Shown here piece by piece: positions 6,430 through 15,572 of a stretch of 64,000 bases of DNA. Numbering within the stretch: the stretch's first letter is position 1; the number at the start of each line of letters is the position of its first letter. The translations under genes were made by a program, and so were the position numbers. The DNA is from Candidatus Omnitrophica bacterium UBA6233 (lineage in GTDB: Bacteria; Omnitrophota; Gorgyraeia; Gygaellales; Profunditerraquicolaceae), in contig DJWJ01000016.1 in assembly GCA_002440965.1 (NCBI GenBank), positions 11,646 through 75,645 of the forward strand, in the 5' to 3' direction. Under the pieces are notes generated by a model, which saw only the letters and a list, made by a program, of their open reading frames with translations, ran no database searches and was not told where the DNA came from.

Positions 6430-8887
6430 AAAGTTAAAAGTCAAAAGTCCCTGCCTGCCCGGCAGGCAGGAAAAGTCAAGACTACAGAGGAAAAATGAAA
6501 AATTCAAGTTTTGGGCTGTAGCTTTAGGTTTTTCTCTCTTGTTTTTGCCTTTGCTGATTGGCTGTGCGCAAAAGATTGAATCGAAGCCGCAAGACTATGC
6601 CAAGTTATCCGAGGATTACTACAGTAAGGCCATTAAAGAGTATGAAAGGTCAATCTTCGCCGATAAGAATACGGATAAGCCGTATTTTGAATTGGGCAAA
6701 CTCTACTACGGGCACGGAGATTTTGAGAATGCCGTGAGGGCGTTTCAAAAATCAGCCCTTCCCGCAGCCGGAAAATTTATTGGTATAGCATATTACCGCC
6801 TAGGAGATTACACAAGCGCTCTGGAGATGTTTAACCGCGGGAAATCAACCGATGGGGAGTACGGATATTATTACGGGTTGACTTGCGAAAAGCTGAATTT
6901 ATTTGATCAGGCCTTAAATATTTATAAAGGAATTAATGACGGAGAATTCCAGGCTAAAGCAAAGGCCCGGATTGAGGCAATCGAAAGAAATATTAGTTCA
7001 GCGCATATTCGGGACCTAGACCCGGAAATAAGCAGGATTATAGTTTGTTCTCCACAGCAAAATAGCTATCCTCAGGCAGCCGCGCTTATTCTCTGGGCCG
7101 ACGAAGAAATAGAGGTGACCAAAGATAACACCGGGGTATCGCGCCTTCATTATTTGATTAAGATTCTTAATGAACGAGGAAAGGAAAATCTTGCGGAAGC
7201 CCAAATAGAGTATGATTCCACATTTGAAAAAGTGGAGTTGGAGTACGCGCGCACCATTAAACCTGACGGCAAGCTGGTTAATGTGGGATCTCGCCACATC
7301 CGCGACGTATCGAAATATCTGAACTTCCCGCTTTATAGCAACAATCGGGTCTTTATAATTTCATTTCCCGAAGTAGCTATAGGTTCTTGTCTAGAGTATA
7401 AACTTAAAATAAAGCGCAGCGAGCTTATCAACAAGAAAGACTTTGTTTTAAATTATCCCCTGCAGTCTGAAGAGCCGATTATTTCGGCGGATTTTTCGTT
7501 TATTCTACCAAAAGAGAAAAAACTTAAAATTAAGGTCATCAACGAGGAGTATAATGATTTCAAAGCGGTTCTTATTCCTTTTGTTGAAGAACGGGGGGAT
7601 AGCCTGATTTATCGCTGGAAATTCAAAGATATCCCGCAGATAATCCCGGAGCCCAATATGCCGCCCGATGTCGAAATCAATCCCATGATTTTATTATCTA
7701 CTTTCCAGAGTTGGGATGAGGTCTACGATTGGTGGTGGAATTTAGCTAAAAACAAAATCCAGGCAGATCCAGCCATTAAGCAAAAGGTGAAGGCGTTAAT
7801 CAGAAAAAAGCATTCTGACGGAGAAAAGGCGCGTTCAATTTATAATTTTTGCGCTCAAAACATTCGTTATGTCGCGGTAGAATACGGGCAGGCCGGTTAT
7901 GAGCCGCATTCGGCAAGCGAAATATTTAAGAATAAATACGGCGATTGCAAGGATCAGGCAATACTTTTAGTTACCATGTTTAAAGAAGCTGGCCTTGACG
8001 CTTATCCGGTGCTTATCAGCACTGATAAGTCCATTGATCTTAATCCCGACCTGCCGGCAACATTGTTTAATCATTGTATAGTGGCTTTGGAAATAAATGG
8101 GAAGACTATATTTCTTGATCCTACCGCTCAAACCTGTTCCTTCGCAGACCTGCCTCAGCAAGATCAGTTACGCAAGGTTTTGGTATTTAGCCCGGACGGA
8201 TACAAAATATTGGATACACCGTTATTCCCTCCGGAGCATAACTTAGCCCGTCAGGATCTAAGCATAACAGTGAACGAAAACGAAGGGGTAACCGCCGATA
8301 AAAAGAATCTTACCCGCGGTTTGTATGATCAAATTCAGCGTTACTGGCTCCTCTATACTCAGCCTGAGCTCATCCAGGATGTTTTAAATAATGCGGCACA
8401 GGAAGTTTCAATCGGGGCTAAAGTGGATAAATATAAAATTGATAATTTAAGCGATTTAAATAAGCCGGTTGTGTTGTCGTACAGTTTTTCCGGGAATGAG
8501 TTTTTCATTGTTTCGGGAGCCTTGAGGATTTTGCCGCAATTGGCCTCGGTTAACACATCTTTAGTTTCCAAGCTTAAGCGGAAATATCCGATTGACCTTG
8601 CCCTCTTGGATACTAAGGAAGAATTCTTCGAGATAAATCTTCCCGGCGGTTTTATCATTAAGAATATGCCGGAGAATCTAAACGAGGATAGTCCATGGTT
8701 AAGGGTTGAAGTAGAATATGGCTATAAAGATAACAAGGTTTTCTCCCGGCAGCAAACCGAAACCAAGAAAAGGATAATTTCACAGAACGAATATCCATCT
8801 TTCAAAGTTTTTTTAGAGAAAATAGCGAGAGAACTCAAGCAAAGGATAATTTTAGAAAAGGTAGATGGCGAATATGAGAAAAAATGA
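6407..8887 (+). CDS. Lipoprotein with TPR, DUF3857 and transglutaminase-like domains
   Basis: About 826 aa. The order is a predicted lipoprotein signal peptide ending LLIGC, TPR repeats (about 45-180 aa after the signal), a DUF3857-like beta domain, then a transglutaminase-like fold with Cys in NKYGDCKDQ, His in HCIVALE and Asp in FLDPTA, and a C-terminal DUF2569/3858-like beta tail. These proteins occur in Bacteroidetes-like and PVC genomes as envelope proteins of uncertain role. The N-terminus is unclear: the ATG at 6407 reads through the palindromic repeat, while a well-placed ATG at 6495 (AGAGG upstream) is out of frame by one base. Confidence 0.75.
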   Translation: MHIIGIVRKLKVKSPCLPGRQEKSRLQRKNEKFKFWAVALGFSLLFLPLLIGCAQKIESKPQDYAKLSEDYYSKAIKEYERSIFADKNTDKPYFELGKLYYGHGDFENAVRAFQKSALPAAGKFIGIAYYRLGDYTSALEMFNRGKSTDGEYGYYYGLTCEKLNLFDQALNIYKGINDGEFQAKAKARIEAIERNISSAHIRDLDPEISRIIVCSPQQNSYPQAAALILWADEEIEVTKDNTGVSRLHYLIKILNERGKENLAEAQIEYDSTFEKVELEYARTIKPDGKLVNVGSRHIRDVSKYLNFPLYSNNRVFIISFPEVAIGSCLEYKLKIKRSELINKKDFVLNYPLQSEEPIISADFSFILPKEKKLKIKVINEEYNDFKAVLIPFVEERGDSLIYRWKFKDIPQIIPEPNMPPDVEINPMILLSTFQSWDEVYDWWWNLAKNKIQADPAIKQKVKALIRKKHSDGEKARSIYNFCAQNIRYVAVEYGQAGYEPHSASEIFKNKYGDCKDQAILLVTMFKEAGLDAYPVLISTDKSIDLNPDLPATLFNHCIVALEINGKTIFLDPTAQTCSFADLPQQDQLRKVLVFSPDGYKILDTPLFPPEHNLARQDLSITVNENEGVTADKKNLTRGLYDQIQRYWLLYTQPELIQDVLNNAAQEVSIGAKVDKYKIDNLSDLNKPVVLSYSFSGNEFFIVSGALRILPQLASVNTSLVSKLKRKYPIDLALLDTKEEFFEINLPGGFIIKNMPENLNEDSPWLRVEVEYGYKDNKVFSRQQTETKKRIISQNEYPSFKVFLEKIARELKQRIILEKVDGEYEKK
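6438..6480 (+). repeat. Dispersed palindromic element, copy 1
   Basis: The palindrome with arms CCTGCCTGCC / GGCAGGCAGG (6450-6470) is flanked by GTCAAAAGTC-type tracts. A closely similar unit occurs inside folC near 23844-23900 with the same flanks (AGTCAAAA.TCCC ... AGGAAAAGTCAA), so this is a dispersed REP-like element. Here it occupies the junction between hypD and the start of the next gene. Confidence 0.75.
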
Positions 8888-10838
8888 GTATTTAGGAAAA
8901 GAGAAACGGCAATACGTGCGTTTAGACACGGTTTTTCCCGTGCAATTCCGCCTTGTAAGCGTCGACGGCAAAATTAACTTATCCGACTGGTTACAGGGGT
9001 TTACCAGCGATTTAAGCAAAGGCGGGATATGTTTATGCGTAAACAACTTCGAACCGGGCCTTCTGCAATTAATCAAAGAGCATAAGGTAAAACTCTCCTT
9101 GGCCATAGATATACCATTCTTAAGAAAGCCGGTAGATGTTTTAGCTGTTCCGGTTTGGACGAGAGAGAAGGCAGGTGCCGTCAACAAATGTTACATCGGG
9201 CTTTCTTATGAAAAAATAAATTCTGCCGCCAATAGTAGGTTAATGATTTATGCTCGGGGGAAGAAGTTATTCGTTCCGGCGGTTTTAGGGGCCATCATTC
9301 TTTTGGGGGCGCTTTTAGCATTAAACGGCCTTATAAACATGGAGCTTAAAAAGAATAACAGGGCCTTAGTTAAGGCTTTGACCGCGGTAATTCAGGAATC
9401 CCAAGCCGTCCGGCAGAAAATAAGCGATGTAAACAAGGAAAAAGCGCTTTTGGAATCAAATATCCAGGCGCTAGAATCGCGTATAAAAGCAGCAGATTAC
9501 GAAAGGCTAAAGCTGAAAAGTAAGACGCAAACCGAATTGTCCGAGCTCACGGAGCAGTCCGGGAGAAAAATAGATGACCTAAGCAATCTTATTAAACAGT
9601 TAACAATGGAAAAAGAGGAGCTTAGGGGTAAGTTGGCTGCTACTCGAATCAAAGAGAGCGTTATCGTTAAGGAGGCGGCCCGAATAGAAGAGAAGAAGGC
9701 GGTTATAGAGAAGGCAAATTTTGATGCGATGTATCAATGGATTAAGGTGCATCAAAATCCCCGCACCGGCCTGGTGGTGAGCTTCGAGGGGGACAACGAT
9801 ATAAGCGGATGGGCTTTTACTTATGACCAGTCCTTGGTTATACAAGCTTTTACTAATTTTAAAGATTTTGAACGCGCAAGAAAAATGCTGGATTTTTTCA
9901 ATAACCGGGCTGAAAAGAAGGACGGCTTATTCTTAAACGCCTATTATGCTAACGACGGTTTGCCCTCCGAAGTTATAGTCCATTGCGGGCCGAATATTTG
10001 GCTGGGGATTGCGGCAGTTCAATATACTTATAAGACCAATGATAAAAAATATCTTAGTATGGCCGAGAGTATTGCCGATGGTATAATTGATTTACAAAAA
10101 CAAGATGCCGAAGGAGGATTGCGCGGAGGGCCCAGCGTGACGTGGTATGCCACAGAGCATAATCTTGACGCATACGCATTCTTCAATATGTTATACGTAC
10201 TTACGAGTAAACAGAAATATTTGGAGGCCAGAGATAAGGTATTGGATTGGCTGGTTAAGAATACCTATAATAAGACAGATATTCCTATTAAGCGCGGCAA
10301 AGGAGATTCTACTATTGCCACCGATACTTACGCTTGGTCAATTGCCGCCATCGGCCCGGATAAATTGGAAAGTTTAGGGATGGATCCAGATAGAATTATG
10401 GATTTCGCGGAGAAGACCTGCAGCGTAAACGTTTTTTATACAAAACCGGAAGGAGATAAGGTTAAAATCAAAGGTTTTGATTTTGCTCCCGAAAGACATG
10501 TTTCCCGCGGAGGAGTAGTTTCTTCGGAGTGGACTGCCCAGATGGTCATTTCTTTTAAGATTATGGCGGATTATTATCTTAAGAAAAATATTCCCGGCAA
10601 GGAAAACAGTTATCGGTTGAAAGCGGATGAATATCTTCTTTCTTTAAGCAATATGATTATTTCCAGTCCATCTGCTTCGGGCCAGGGGGCAAACTGTCTG
10701 CCTTACGCCAGCCAAGATTTTGTAGATACGGGGCATGGTTGGTTTACGCCAAAAGGCAAAGATACCGGGTCAGTATCCGGGACTACCTATACAATCTTTG
10801 CTTATTATAATTACAATCCCTTGGAATTCAAAGATTAA
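8865..10838 (+). CDS. PilZ - membrane - coiled-coil - alpha-toroid fusion protein
   Basis: A 657-aa protein. Residues 10-125 are a PilZ-like c-di-GMP-binding domain (KRQYVRLDTVFPVQF, then TSDLSKGGICL). Residues about 140-165 are one membrane helix (FVPAVLGAIILLGALLALNGL). Residues about 165-285 are a long coiled coil. Residues about 295-657 look like an (alpha/alpha)n toroid of the glycoside hydrolase/epimerase kind (WAFTYDQSLVIQAF, HNLDAYAFFNML, TDTYAWSIAAIG, SSEWTAQMVI). A cytosolic PilZ could control a periplasmic polysaccharide-acting domain. The overlap with the upstream gene is 23 nt. The enzymatic activity is inference. Confidence 0.65.
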   Translation: MANMRKNEYLGKEKRQYVRLDTVFPVQFRLVSVDGKINLSDWLQGFTSDLSKGGICLCVNNFEPGLLQLIKEHKVKLSLAIDIPFLRKPVDVLAVPVWTREKAGAVNKCYIGLSYEKINSAANSRLMIYARGKKLFVPAVLGAIILLGALLALNGLINMELKKNNRALVKALTAVIQESQAVRQKISDVNKEKALLESNIQALESRIKAADYERLKLKSKTQTELSELTEQSGRKIDDLSNLIKQLTMEKEELRGKLAATRIKESVIVKEAARIEEKKAVIEKANFDAMYQWIKVHQNPRTGLVVSFEGDNDISGWAFTYDQSLVIQAFTNFKDFERARKMLDFFNNRAEKKDGLFLNAYYANDGLPSEVIVHCGPNIWLGIAAVQYTYKTNDKKYLSMAESIADGIIDLQKQDAEGGLRGGPSVTWYATEHNLDAYAFFNMLYVLTSKQKYLEARDKVLDWLVKNTYNKTDIPIKRGKGDSTIATDTYAWSIAAIGPDKLESLGMDPDRIMDFAEKTCSVNVFYTKPEGDKVKIKGFDFAPERHVSRGGVVSSEWTAQMVISFKIMADYYLKKNIPGKENSYRLKADEYLLSLSNMIISSPSASGQGANCLPYASQDFVDTGHGWFTPKGKDTGSVSGTTYTIFAYYNYNPLEFKD

Positions 10839-10865
10839 AAGCCGGGTTTTGTCCGTAGAGCTTGA

Positions 10866-11525
10866 GTGGACGAATCTATCCAGAAGATGAAAAGGAAGCT
10901 AAATTCGATTTACCATAAGCTTTATTCTTGTTTCGGAGCGCAACATTGGTGGCCGGCTGATTCTATTTTTGAAATAATGGTGGGAGCGGTTCTTACTCAG
11001 AATACCAATTGGTCTAATGTAGAGAAAGCCATAGAGAATTTAAAAAAATATAAATTGCTAGATCCGCAGAGGCTTTATAACGCGGCGAATAGCAAAATCG
11101 CCCGGCTTATCCGCCCGGCAGGTTACTATAATATAAAAACCCAGCGTCTCAAGGAGTTGCTCAGGTTTTATATAAATAATTACGGGGCAAATGCGAGAAA
11201 AATATCCGCAAGAGGCTTGACCGATTTACGCAGGGAGCTGCTTTCAGTAAAAGGCGTAGGCCCCGAGACAGCGGATTCGATTTTGCTCTATGCGTTCAAC
11301 AAGCCAATTTTTGTTATCGACAGCTATACCAAAAGGGTGTTCTCGAGGCATAAGTTGTTAAAAGAAGATGCGGAGTATGATGAGGCGCAGAGGTTATTTA
11401 TGGACAATTTGACTGTAGACGTCAAATTATTCAACGAATATCATGCGCTTATAGTGGCGGTGGCAAAAACTTATTGCAGTAAGTCGCATCCTAAATGTGC
11501 TGTTTGCCCCCTAGATTTTTGCTGA
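10866..11525 (+). CDS. Endonuclease III-related HhH-GPD DNA glycosylase
   Basis: 219 aa. A helix-hairpin-helix (LLSVKGVGPETADSILLYAF) is followed by the catalytic Asp in VIDSYTKRV, with a C-terminal [4Fe-4S] loop (CSKSHPKCAVCPLDFC). The lyase Lys of true Nth (GVGRKTA) is Glu here (GVGPETA), as expected for a monofunctional glycosylase such as the MagIII-type alkyl-base glycosylases. GTG at 10866 is used, and ATG at 10887 is an alternative. It probably excises alkylated bases without strand cleavage. Confidence 0.8.
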   Translation: MDESIQKMKRKLNSIYHKLYSCFGAQHWWPADSIFEIMVGAVLTQNTNWSNVEKAIENLKKYKLLDPQRLYNAANSKIARLIRPAGYYNIKTQRLKELLRFYINNYGANARKISARGLTDLRRELLSVKGVGPETADSILLYAFNKPIFVIDSYTKRVFSRHKLLKEDAEYDEAQRLFMDNLTVDVKLFNEYHALIVAVAKTYCSKSHPKCAVCPLDFC

Positions 11526-11555
11526 AATCTTGCTATAATATTCGGTATAATTAAA

Positions 11556-12680
11556 ATGGTTAATAAAGTTCGTCTTATCAAGCTTACCCGTAAGCTTATC
11601 CAGATAAATTCCGAAAATCCTCCCGGTGATGAATCGGTCTTGGCTAATTTCGTGCAGGGGTATCTTAAGGGATTAGGCTTAAGAGCAAAGATTTATGAAT
11701 TTAAAAGAAATCGCTCAAATGTGCTGGCGTATTTGGAGAGGCCGGGAAACAGGCGTCAGTTGCTTATAACTCCGCATCTGGATACAGTTTGCGCCGGGGA
11801 AAATTGGCGGTTTAACCCTTTTGCGGCAAAAATAGCCGGAAACAGGATTTATGGTTTAGGCGCAACCGATTGCAAAGCGAATTTGGCAGTTGCCCTGGAA
11901 GCGATCAACAGCCTGGTGGAAGATAAGAAATGTTTAGATTATAATTTGGTCCTGGCGGCTACTGCGGATGAAGAATGCGGTTCAGGCCTAGGTTTGATTC
12001 CCCTTCTGGATAAAAAGATATTAAAACCGGATGCAGCCCTGGTTTTAGATGCGGATGACTTTGAGATTATTGTGGCGCAAAAAGGTTTGATGCATCTTAA
12101 GATAAGGATAGAAGGCAAGCGCGCGCACGGGGCTTATCCTTATCTGGGGGTCAATGCAATTGATATAGCCCTGGATGTAATCAAGGATATAAAGAACCAT
12201 AAATTTCATTATTCTAAGAATAAATACCTTAAGGCTCCTACCCTTAACGTGGGCACGATCCACGGCGGAGATAAGGTTAATATTGTTGCGGATAGGTGTG
12301 AGTTTGAGTTAGATTTTAGATTTTTGCCCGGGACTAAGCCAGAAGAGATATTGGACGTACTTAAAAAGATTCTCCATAAGCGCGCCAAGAAATATAAAAT
12401 AGAAGAGTCCAGCATTCAGCAGACTTATTCGATTTCGGAAAGACATCCTTTGGTTAGTGTTCTTAAAGAAGCGATGCGCGACTTCGGAGTTAGGCCGCAT
12501 CTTACAGGCTCAGAGGGCGCAACAGTAATTACTTTTTTTCAGCATAAGAATATTCCGGCTATTGCCTCGGGATTTGGCTGCTTCGGATGCGCACATATTT
12601 CGGATGAATACGTAAAAATCGATAATCTTTATAAAGGAGCCAAAGTGTTGGATAGGTTTTTAGCAAATTATAAATTCTAA
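11556..12680 (+). CDS. M20-family peptidase/deacylase (ArgE/DapE type)
   Basis: A 374-aa zinc amidohydrolase of the M20/ACY1/ArgE/DapE family. Seen are the first metal site TPHLDTVCAG (His, then Asp of the catalytic pair), GLGATDCKANLA (bridging Asp), the catalytic Glu in ATADEECGSG and the C-terminal metal His in CAHISDEYV. A dimerisation domain lies at about 180-290. Members remove acyl groups from amino acids or peptides. The substrate cannot be told from sequence. A perfect TATAAT sits 17 nt upstream of the start, without a clear -35. Confidence 0.85.
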   Translation: MVNKVRLIKLTRKLIQINSENPPGDESVLANFVQGYLKGLGLRAKIYEFKRNRSNVLAYLERPGNRRQLLITPHLDTVCAGENWRFNPFAAKIAGNRIYGLGATDCKANLAVALEAINSLVEDKKCLDYNLVLAATADEECGSGLGLIPLLDKKILKPDAALVLDADDFEIIVAQKGLMHLKIRIEGKRAHGAYPYLGVNAIDIALDVIKDIKNHKFHYSKNKYLKAPTLNVGTIHGGDKVNIVADRCEFELDFRFLPGTKPEEILDVLKKILHKRAKKYKIEESSIQQTYSISERHPLVSVLKEAMRDFGVRPHLTGSEGATVITFFQHKNIPAIASGFGCFGCAHISDEYVKIDNLYKGAKVLDRFLANYKF

Positions 12681-12686
12681 TTTAAA

Positions 12687-12778
12687 AATGACCAATAACC
12701 AAACCCCAAATCCGAATAAAATCTCAATTATTCAATTTCCAAAATTGGAATTTGAGATTTGGAGCTTCATTTGTCATT
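12687..12778 (+). repeat. Long-hairpin intergenic repeat, copy 1
   Basis: The outer arms AATGACCAAT and ATTTGTCATT and the inner arms AAATCTCAA and TTGAGATTT, with a TTCCAA-AA-TTGGAA tip, fold into one long imperfect hairpin. It resembles the AATGACAAATGACA-type elements at 43132, 44989 and 48313, and sits between the M20 peptidase gene and the PAC2 gene. Confidence 0.7.
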
Positions 12779-12830
12779 GTAACTTGGGATTTAATCCAAA
12801 AGGGAATGTTTAACAAGGAGAGTAAAACTT

Positions 12831-13799
12831 ATGGAAGGAATTAAAATTATAAAACGGCCTCGCCTAAAGAAGCCCTATTTGATCGTTGCTTGGCCGGGAA
12901 TGGGGGAAGTTGCTTTTAGGGCCGCCACCTATCTGGTTGAAAAGTTGAATGCCGAAGAATTTGCTTCGTTGAATGCGGAAGACTTCTTTTATCTGGCCGG
13001 AAGCATGGTTAAGGATGGCTTGTTAAGTGCATCAGATTTACCAGAGAGTAAATTTTACTTCTGGAAGAATAGAAAAGGGAAAAACGATCTTATAATATTT
13101 TTGAGTAATGCCCAGCCGGATTTAGCCAGGGCCGAAGGATACTCCAAGATTATTATTCAGGTAGCTAAGAGTTTTAAGGTTGATAAGGTAGTTAGCTTTG
13201 CCTCTATGCCGCAGGGAATCGATCATACCCAAGATCCCAGGTTGTGGTTTGCCGCTACCTCGCAAGATTTAAGCAATACCCTAAAGAAATTCAACTTTAA
13301 AAGCTTGAGAGAAGGTTTGATTAGCGGAATGAACGGACTTTTTCTGGGTATAGCTAAAAGAGAAGGTATCGATGGGTTCTGTCTTTTGGGAGAAATCCCG
13401 CTTTATACCATTCAGATCGAAAACCCAAAAGCCTCCAGAGCTGTTTTAGAGGCTTTGTTTGCGATTACCGGAATTCAGGTTGATTTATCCGGTTTATTTA
13501 TACAGGCACAGGCCATGGAAGACGAAATCAATAAACTTTTGGATTACTTGAAGCTTGGGTCGGCAGCTAACGGGCCAATCGGAGAGGAAGATATAGAAAA
13601 AATAAAAAAGACTCTGAACCAGCTTACCAAGCTTCCCGTTTCAGTCAAAGAAAGGATTGAGCAGTTTTTTTCCCAGGCTAAAACCGATGTATCAAAGGCC
13701 CGTGAACTTAAAGTCGAACTCGATAAGTGGAATGTTTATAAAGAATACGAAGACAGATTTTTGGATCTATTCAAGAAGACCGGTGAAAAAAACAACTAG
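12831..13799 (+). CDS. PAC2-family (proteasome-assembly-chaperone-like) protein
   Basis: A 322-aa protein of the PAC2 superfamily, with N-terminal 'kkPYLIVAWPGMGEVAFRAATYLVEKL', a central 'KVDKVVSFASMPQGI' and 'GISGMNGLFLGIAKREGIDGFCLLGEIPLY'-like core. A C-terminal helical tail (about 230-322) is extra. PAC2 proteins are best known in archaea, actinobacteria and eukaryotes, and bacterial members are uncharacterised. Start is supported by AAGGAG 8 nt upstream. Its 3' end overlaps hypE by 17 nt, so the two are translationally coupled. Confidence 0.8.
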   Translation: MEGIKIIKRPRLKKPYLIVAWPGMGEVAFRAATYLVEKLNAEEFASLNAEDFFYLAGSMVKDGLLSASDLPESKFYFWKNRKGKNDLIIFLSNAQPDLARAEGYSKIIIQVAKSFKVDKVVSFASMPQGIDHTQDPRLWFAATSQDLSNTLKKFNFKSLREGLISGMNGLFLGIAKREGIDGFCLLGEIPLYTIQIENPKASRAVLEALFAITGIQVDLSGLFIQAQAMEDEINKLLDYLKLGSAANGPIGEEDIEKIKKTLNQLTKLPVSVKERIEQFFSQAKTDVSKARELKVELDKWNVYKEYEDRFLDLFKKTGEKNN

Positions 13800-14793
13800 A
13801 ATATTATTGGGGCATGGCAGCGGCGGAAGGCTCACCCATAATTTCATTAAGCAAGTGCTGCTTGAAAAATTAAAGAATCCAATTCTAGGGGAATTGGCTG
13901 ATAGCGCGGTCATAAATTACAAAGAACAAGTCGCTTTTACTACGGATTCTTTTGTGGTGAGCCCCTTATTTTTCCCCGGAGGAGACATTGGCAAGCTTTC
14001 GGTATCCGGCACAGTTAATGATCTGGTCATGCTAGGAGCTGTTCCGGAGTATCTTTCTTTGGCCTTGATTGTAGAGGAGGGGTTAGAGCAGAAAATTCTT
14101 GAGAGGATAATTTGTTCGGTAGCCATTCAGGCTAAAAACTCAAGGGTGCAGATTGTTACCGGAGATACAAAAGTCGTAGAAAGACTGGCCGCCGATAAAT
14201 TATTTATTAACACTTCAGGCCTAGGTAGGTTAATTTCTTCGAGAAGGTTGTCCTTGAAGGGTATCTCGCCCGGCGATAAAATTATCATTACCGGAAATAT
14301 CGCCGAACACGGTTTGAGTATTCTTGCTAAAAGAAAAGAATTGGGCTTAAACTTTAATATTAAAAGCGATTGCGCAAGCCTCAACGGATTGATTATCCCG
14401 CTCTTAAGGATCACCAAGGCAATAAAATTTATGCGCGACCCGACGCGAGGAGGGATAGCGACAACTTTAAATGAAATCTCCGAAGGCTCCGGGTTAGGAA
14501 TTATTCTCGAGGAGAAAGACATTCCGATATCTCCGAAGGTAAGGGCGGCTTCGGAATTATTGGGCATAGATCCTCTTTATGTCGCTAATGAAGGAAAGGC
14601 TTTGTTGGTCGTAGAACCTAAAGAAGCGCAAAGAATCGTGGCTGTTCTTAGAAAAAATCCCTTAGGTCGTAACGCTAAAATTATCGGGACAGTTAAAAAG
14701 ACGCCGCGAGGCAGGGTTGTGTTGCGCACCGCTTTTAATACCGAGCGTATTTTGGATATGTTAACTTCTGATCCATTACCGAGGATATGTTAA
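13783..14793 (+). CDS. hypE: Hydrogenase maturation protein HypE
   Basis: 336 aa of the PurM/ThiL-like ATP-binding family. HypE dehydrates its C-terminal thiocarboxamide to the thiocyanate that donates CN to HypCD. Evidence is an N-terminal HGSGGR, DSFVVSPLFFPGG, GDTKVV and DPTRGGIATTLNE, and the invariant C-terminal PRIC with Cys336 as the carbamoyl acceptor. The start is the GTG at 13783, which gives the usual 'KK...LLGHGSGG' N-terminus and overlaps the PAC2 gene. It is 7.3 kb from hypD, so the hyp set is split. Confidence 0.95.
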   Translation: MKKTTRILLGHGSGGRLTHNFIKQVLLEKLKNPILGELADSAVINYKEQVAFTTDSFVVSPLFFPGGDIGKLSVSGTVNDLVMLGAVPEYLSLALIVEEGLEQKILERIICSVAIQAKNSRVQIVTGDTKVVERLAADKLFINTSGLGRLISSRRLSLKGISPGDKIIITGNIAEHGLSILAKRKELGLNFNIKSDCASLNGLIIPLLRITKAIKFMRDPTRGGIATTLNEISEGSGLGIILEEKDIPISPKVRAASELLGIDPLYVANEGKALLVVEPKEAQRIVAVLRKNPLGRNAKIIGTVKKTPRGRVVLRTAFNTERILDMLTSDPLPRIC

Positions 14794-15531
14794 ATGAAAT
14801 CATCAAGATATATGAAGCGTTTTTACCGTGATTGGGCTAGGGCTAAAGACCTTTATCCCTTGCGCATAGTCGCAAAAGAAACCGATCTGCAGATTTTTAC
14901 CAATAAACCAGTAGACCCGAGATTCGTTGAAGAAAAGATCCGCAATTATCGTTGGGAAATAGAGAACTATATAAATAAGGATCATCGTTTCCTCACTGCT
15001 TTAAAACCGATTCCAGTTGAACTTGGCGCCGCTCTTATTGTAAAGGATATGGCAGAGCAATCCAAGAGGGCGAATACCGGACCGATGAGTACAGTTGCCG
15101 GAGCAATAGCCGGAGTTTTAGGTAAGGATTTGCTCAAGGCCGGTTACAAGGAAGTGATTGTTGAAAATGGCGGAGACATTTTTTTAAAATCCCGTAAAGT
15201 GCGTAAAGTCGGGGTATATGTGGGCCGCTCGAAAATGTGGAATAAATTGCAGTTGGAGATAAAACCCAAAGATACGCCGTTAGGAATTTGCACTTCTTCA
15301 GGGACGCTGGGGCATTCTTTAAGTTTTGGCTGCGCGGATAGCGTAGTGATTATTTCAAAGAGCGTTAGTCTCGCGGACAGTGTAGCTACAGCTACAGCCA
15401 ATCGTATTAATTCCAAAGAAGACTTGCAGCGGGCGCTTAATTTTGCCCGTTCCATCAAAGGTGTCCTAGGAGTAGTTATTATTTTAAAAAATAATTTAAT
15501 TACTTGGGGTAAGGTAGAATTTGTTCGTTGA
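14794..15531 (+). CDS. UPF0280-family protein (ApbE-like)
   Basis: A 245-aa protein matching UPF0280, a family distantly related to ApbE flavin transferases: 'RFLTALKPIPVE', 'NTGPMSTVAGAIAGVLGKDLLKAG', 'VIVENGGDIFLKS' and 'TSSGTLGHSLSFGCADSVVIISKSVSLADSVATATAN'. The function is not established. It begins on the base after the hypE stop, so the two share a transcript. The neighbourhood suggests a link to metalloenzyme maturation, but this is only contextual. Confidence 0.85.
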   Translation: MKSSRYMKRFYRDWARAKDLYPLRIVAKETDLQIFTNKPVDPRFVEEKIRNYRWEIENYINKDHRFLTALKPIPVELGAALIVKDMAEQSKRANTGPMSTVAGAIAGVLGKDLLKAGYKEVIVENGGDIFLKSRKVRKVGVYVGRSKMWNKLQLEIKPKDTPLGICTSSGTLGHSLSFGCADSVVIISKSVSLADSVATATANRINSKEDLQRALNFARSIKGVLGVVIILKNNLITWGKVEFVR

Positions 15532-15537
15532 ATTTTC

Positions 15538-15566
15538 TTGACAATCACAGCGGATTGTGATAAAAA
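15538..15566 (+). promoter_or_regulatory. Promoter with an embedded inverted repeat
   Basis: A perfect TTGACA (15538-15543) and TAAAAA (15561-15566) lie 17 nt apart. Between them, ATCACA (15544-15549) and TGTGAT (15556-15561) form a perfect inverted repeat with a 6-nt gap, in an ideal place for a repressor operator. It would start a transcript about 170 nt before the ATP-grasp operon. Confidence 0.65.
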
Positions 15567-15572
15567 ATCACT

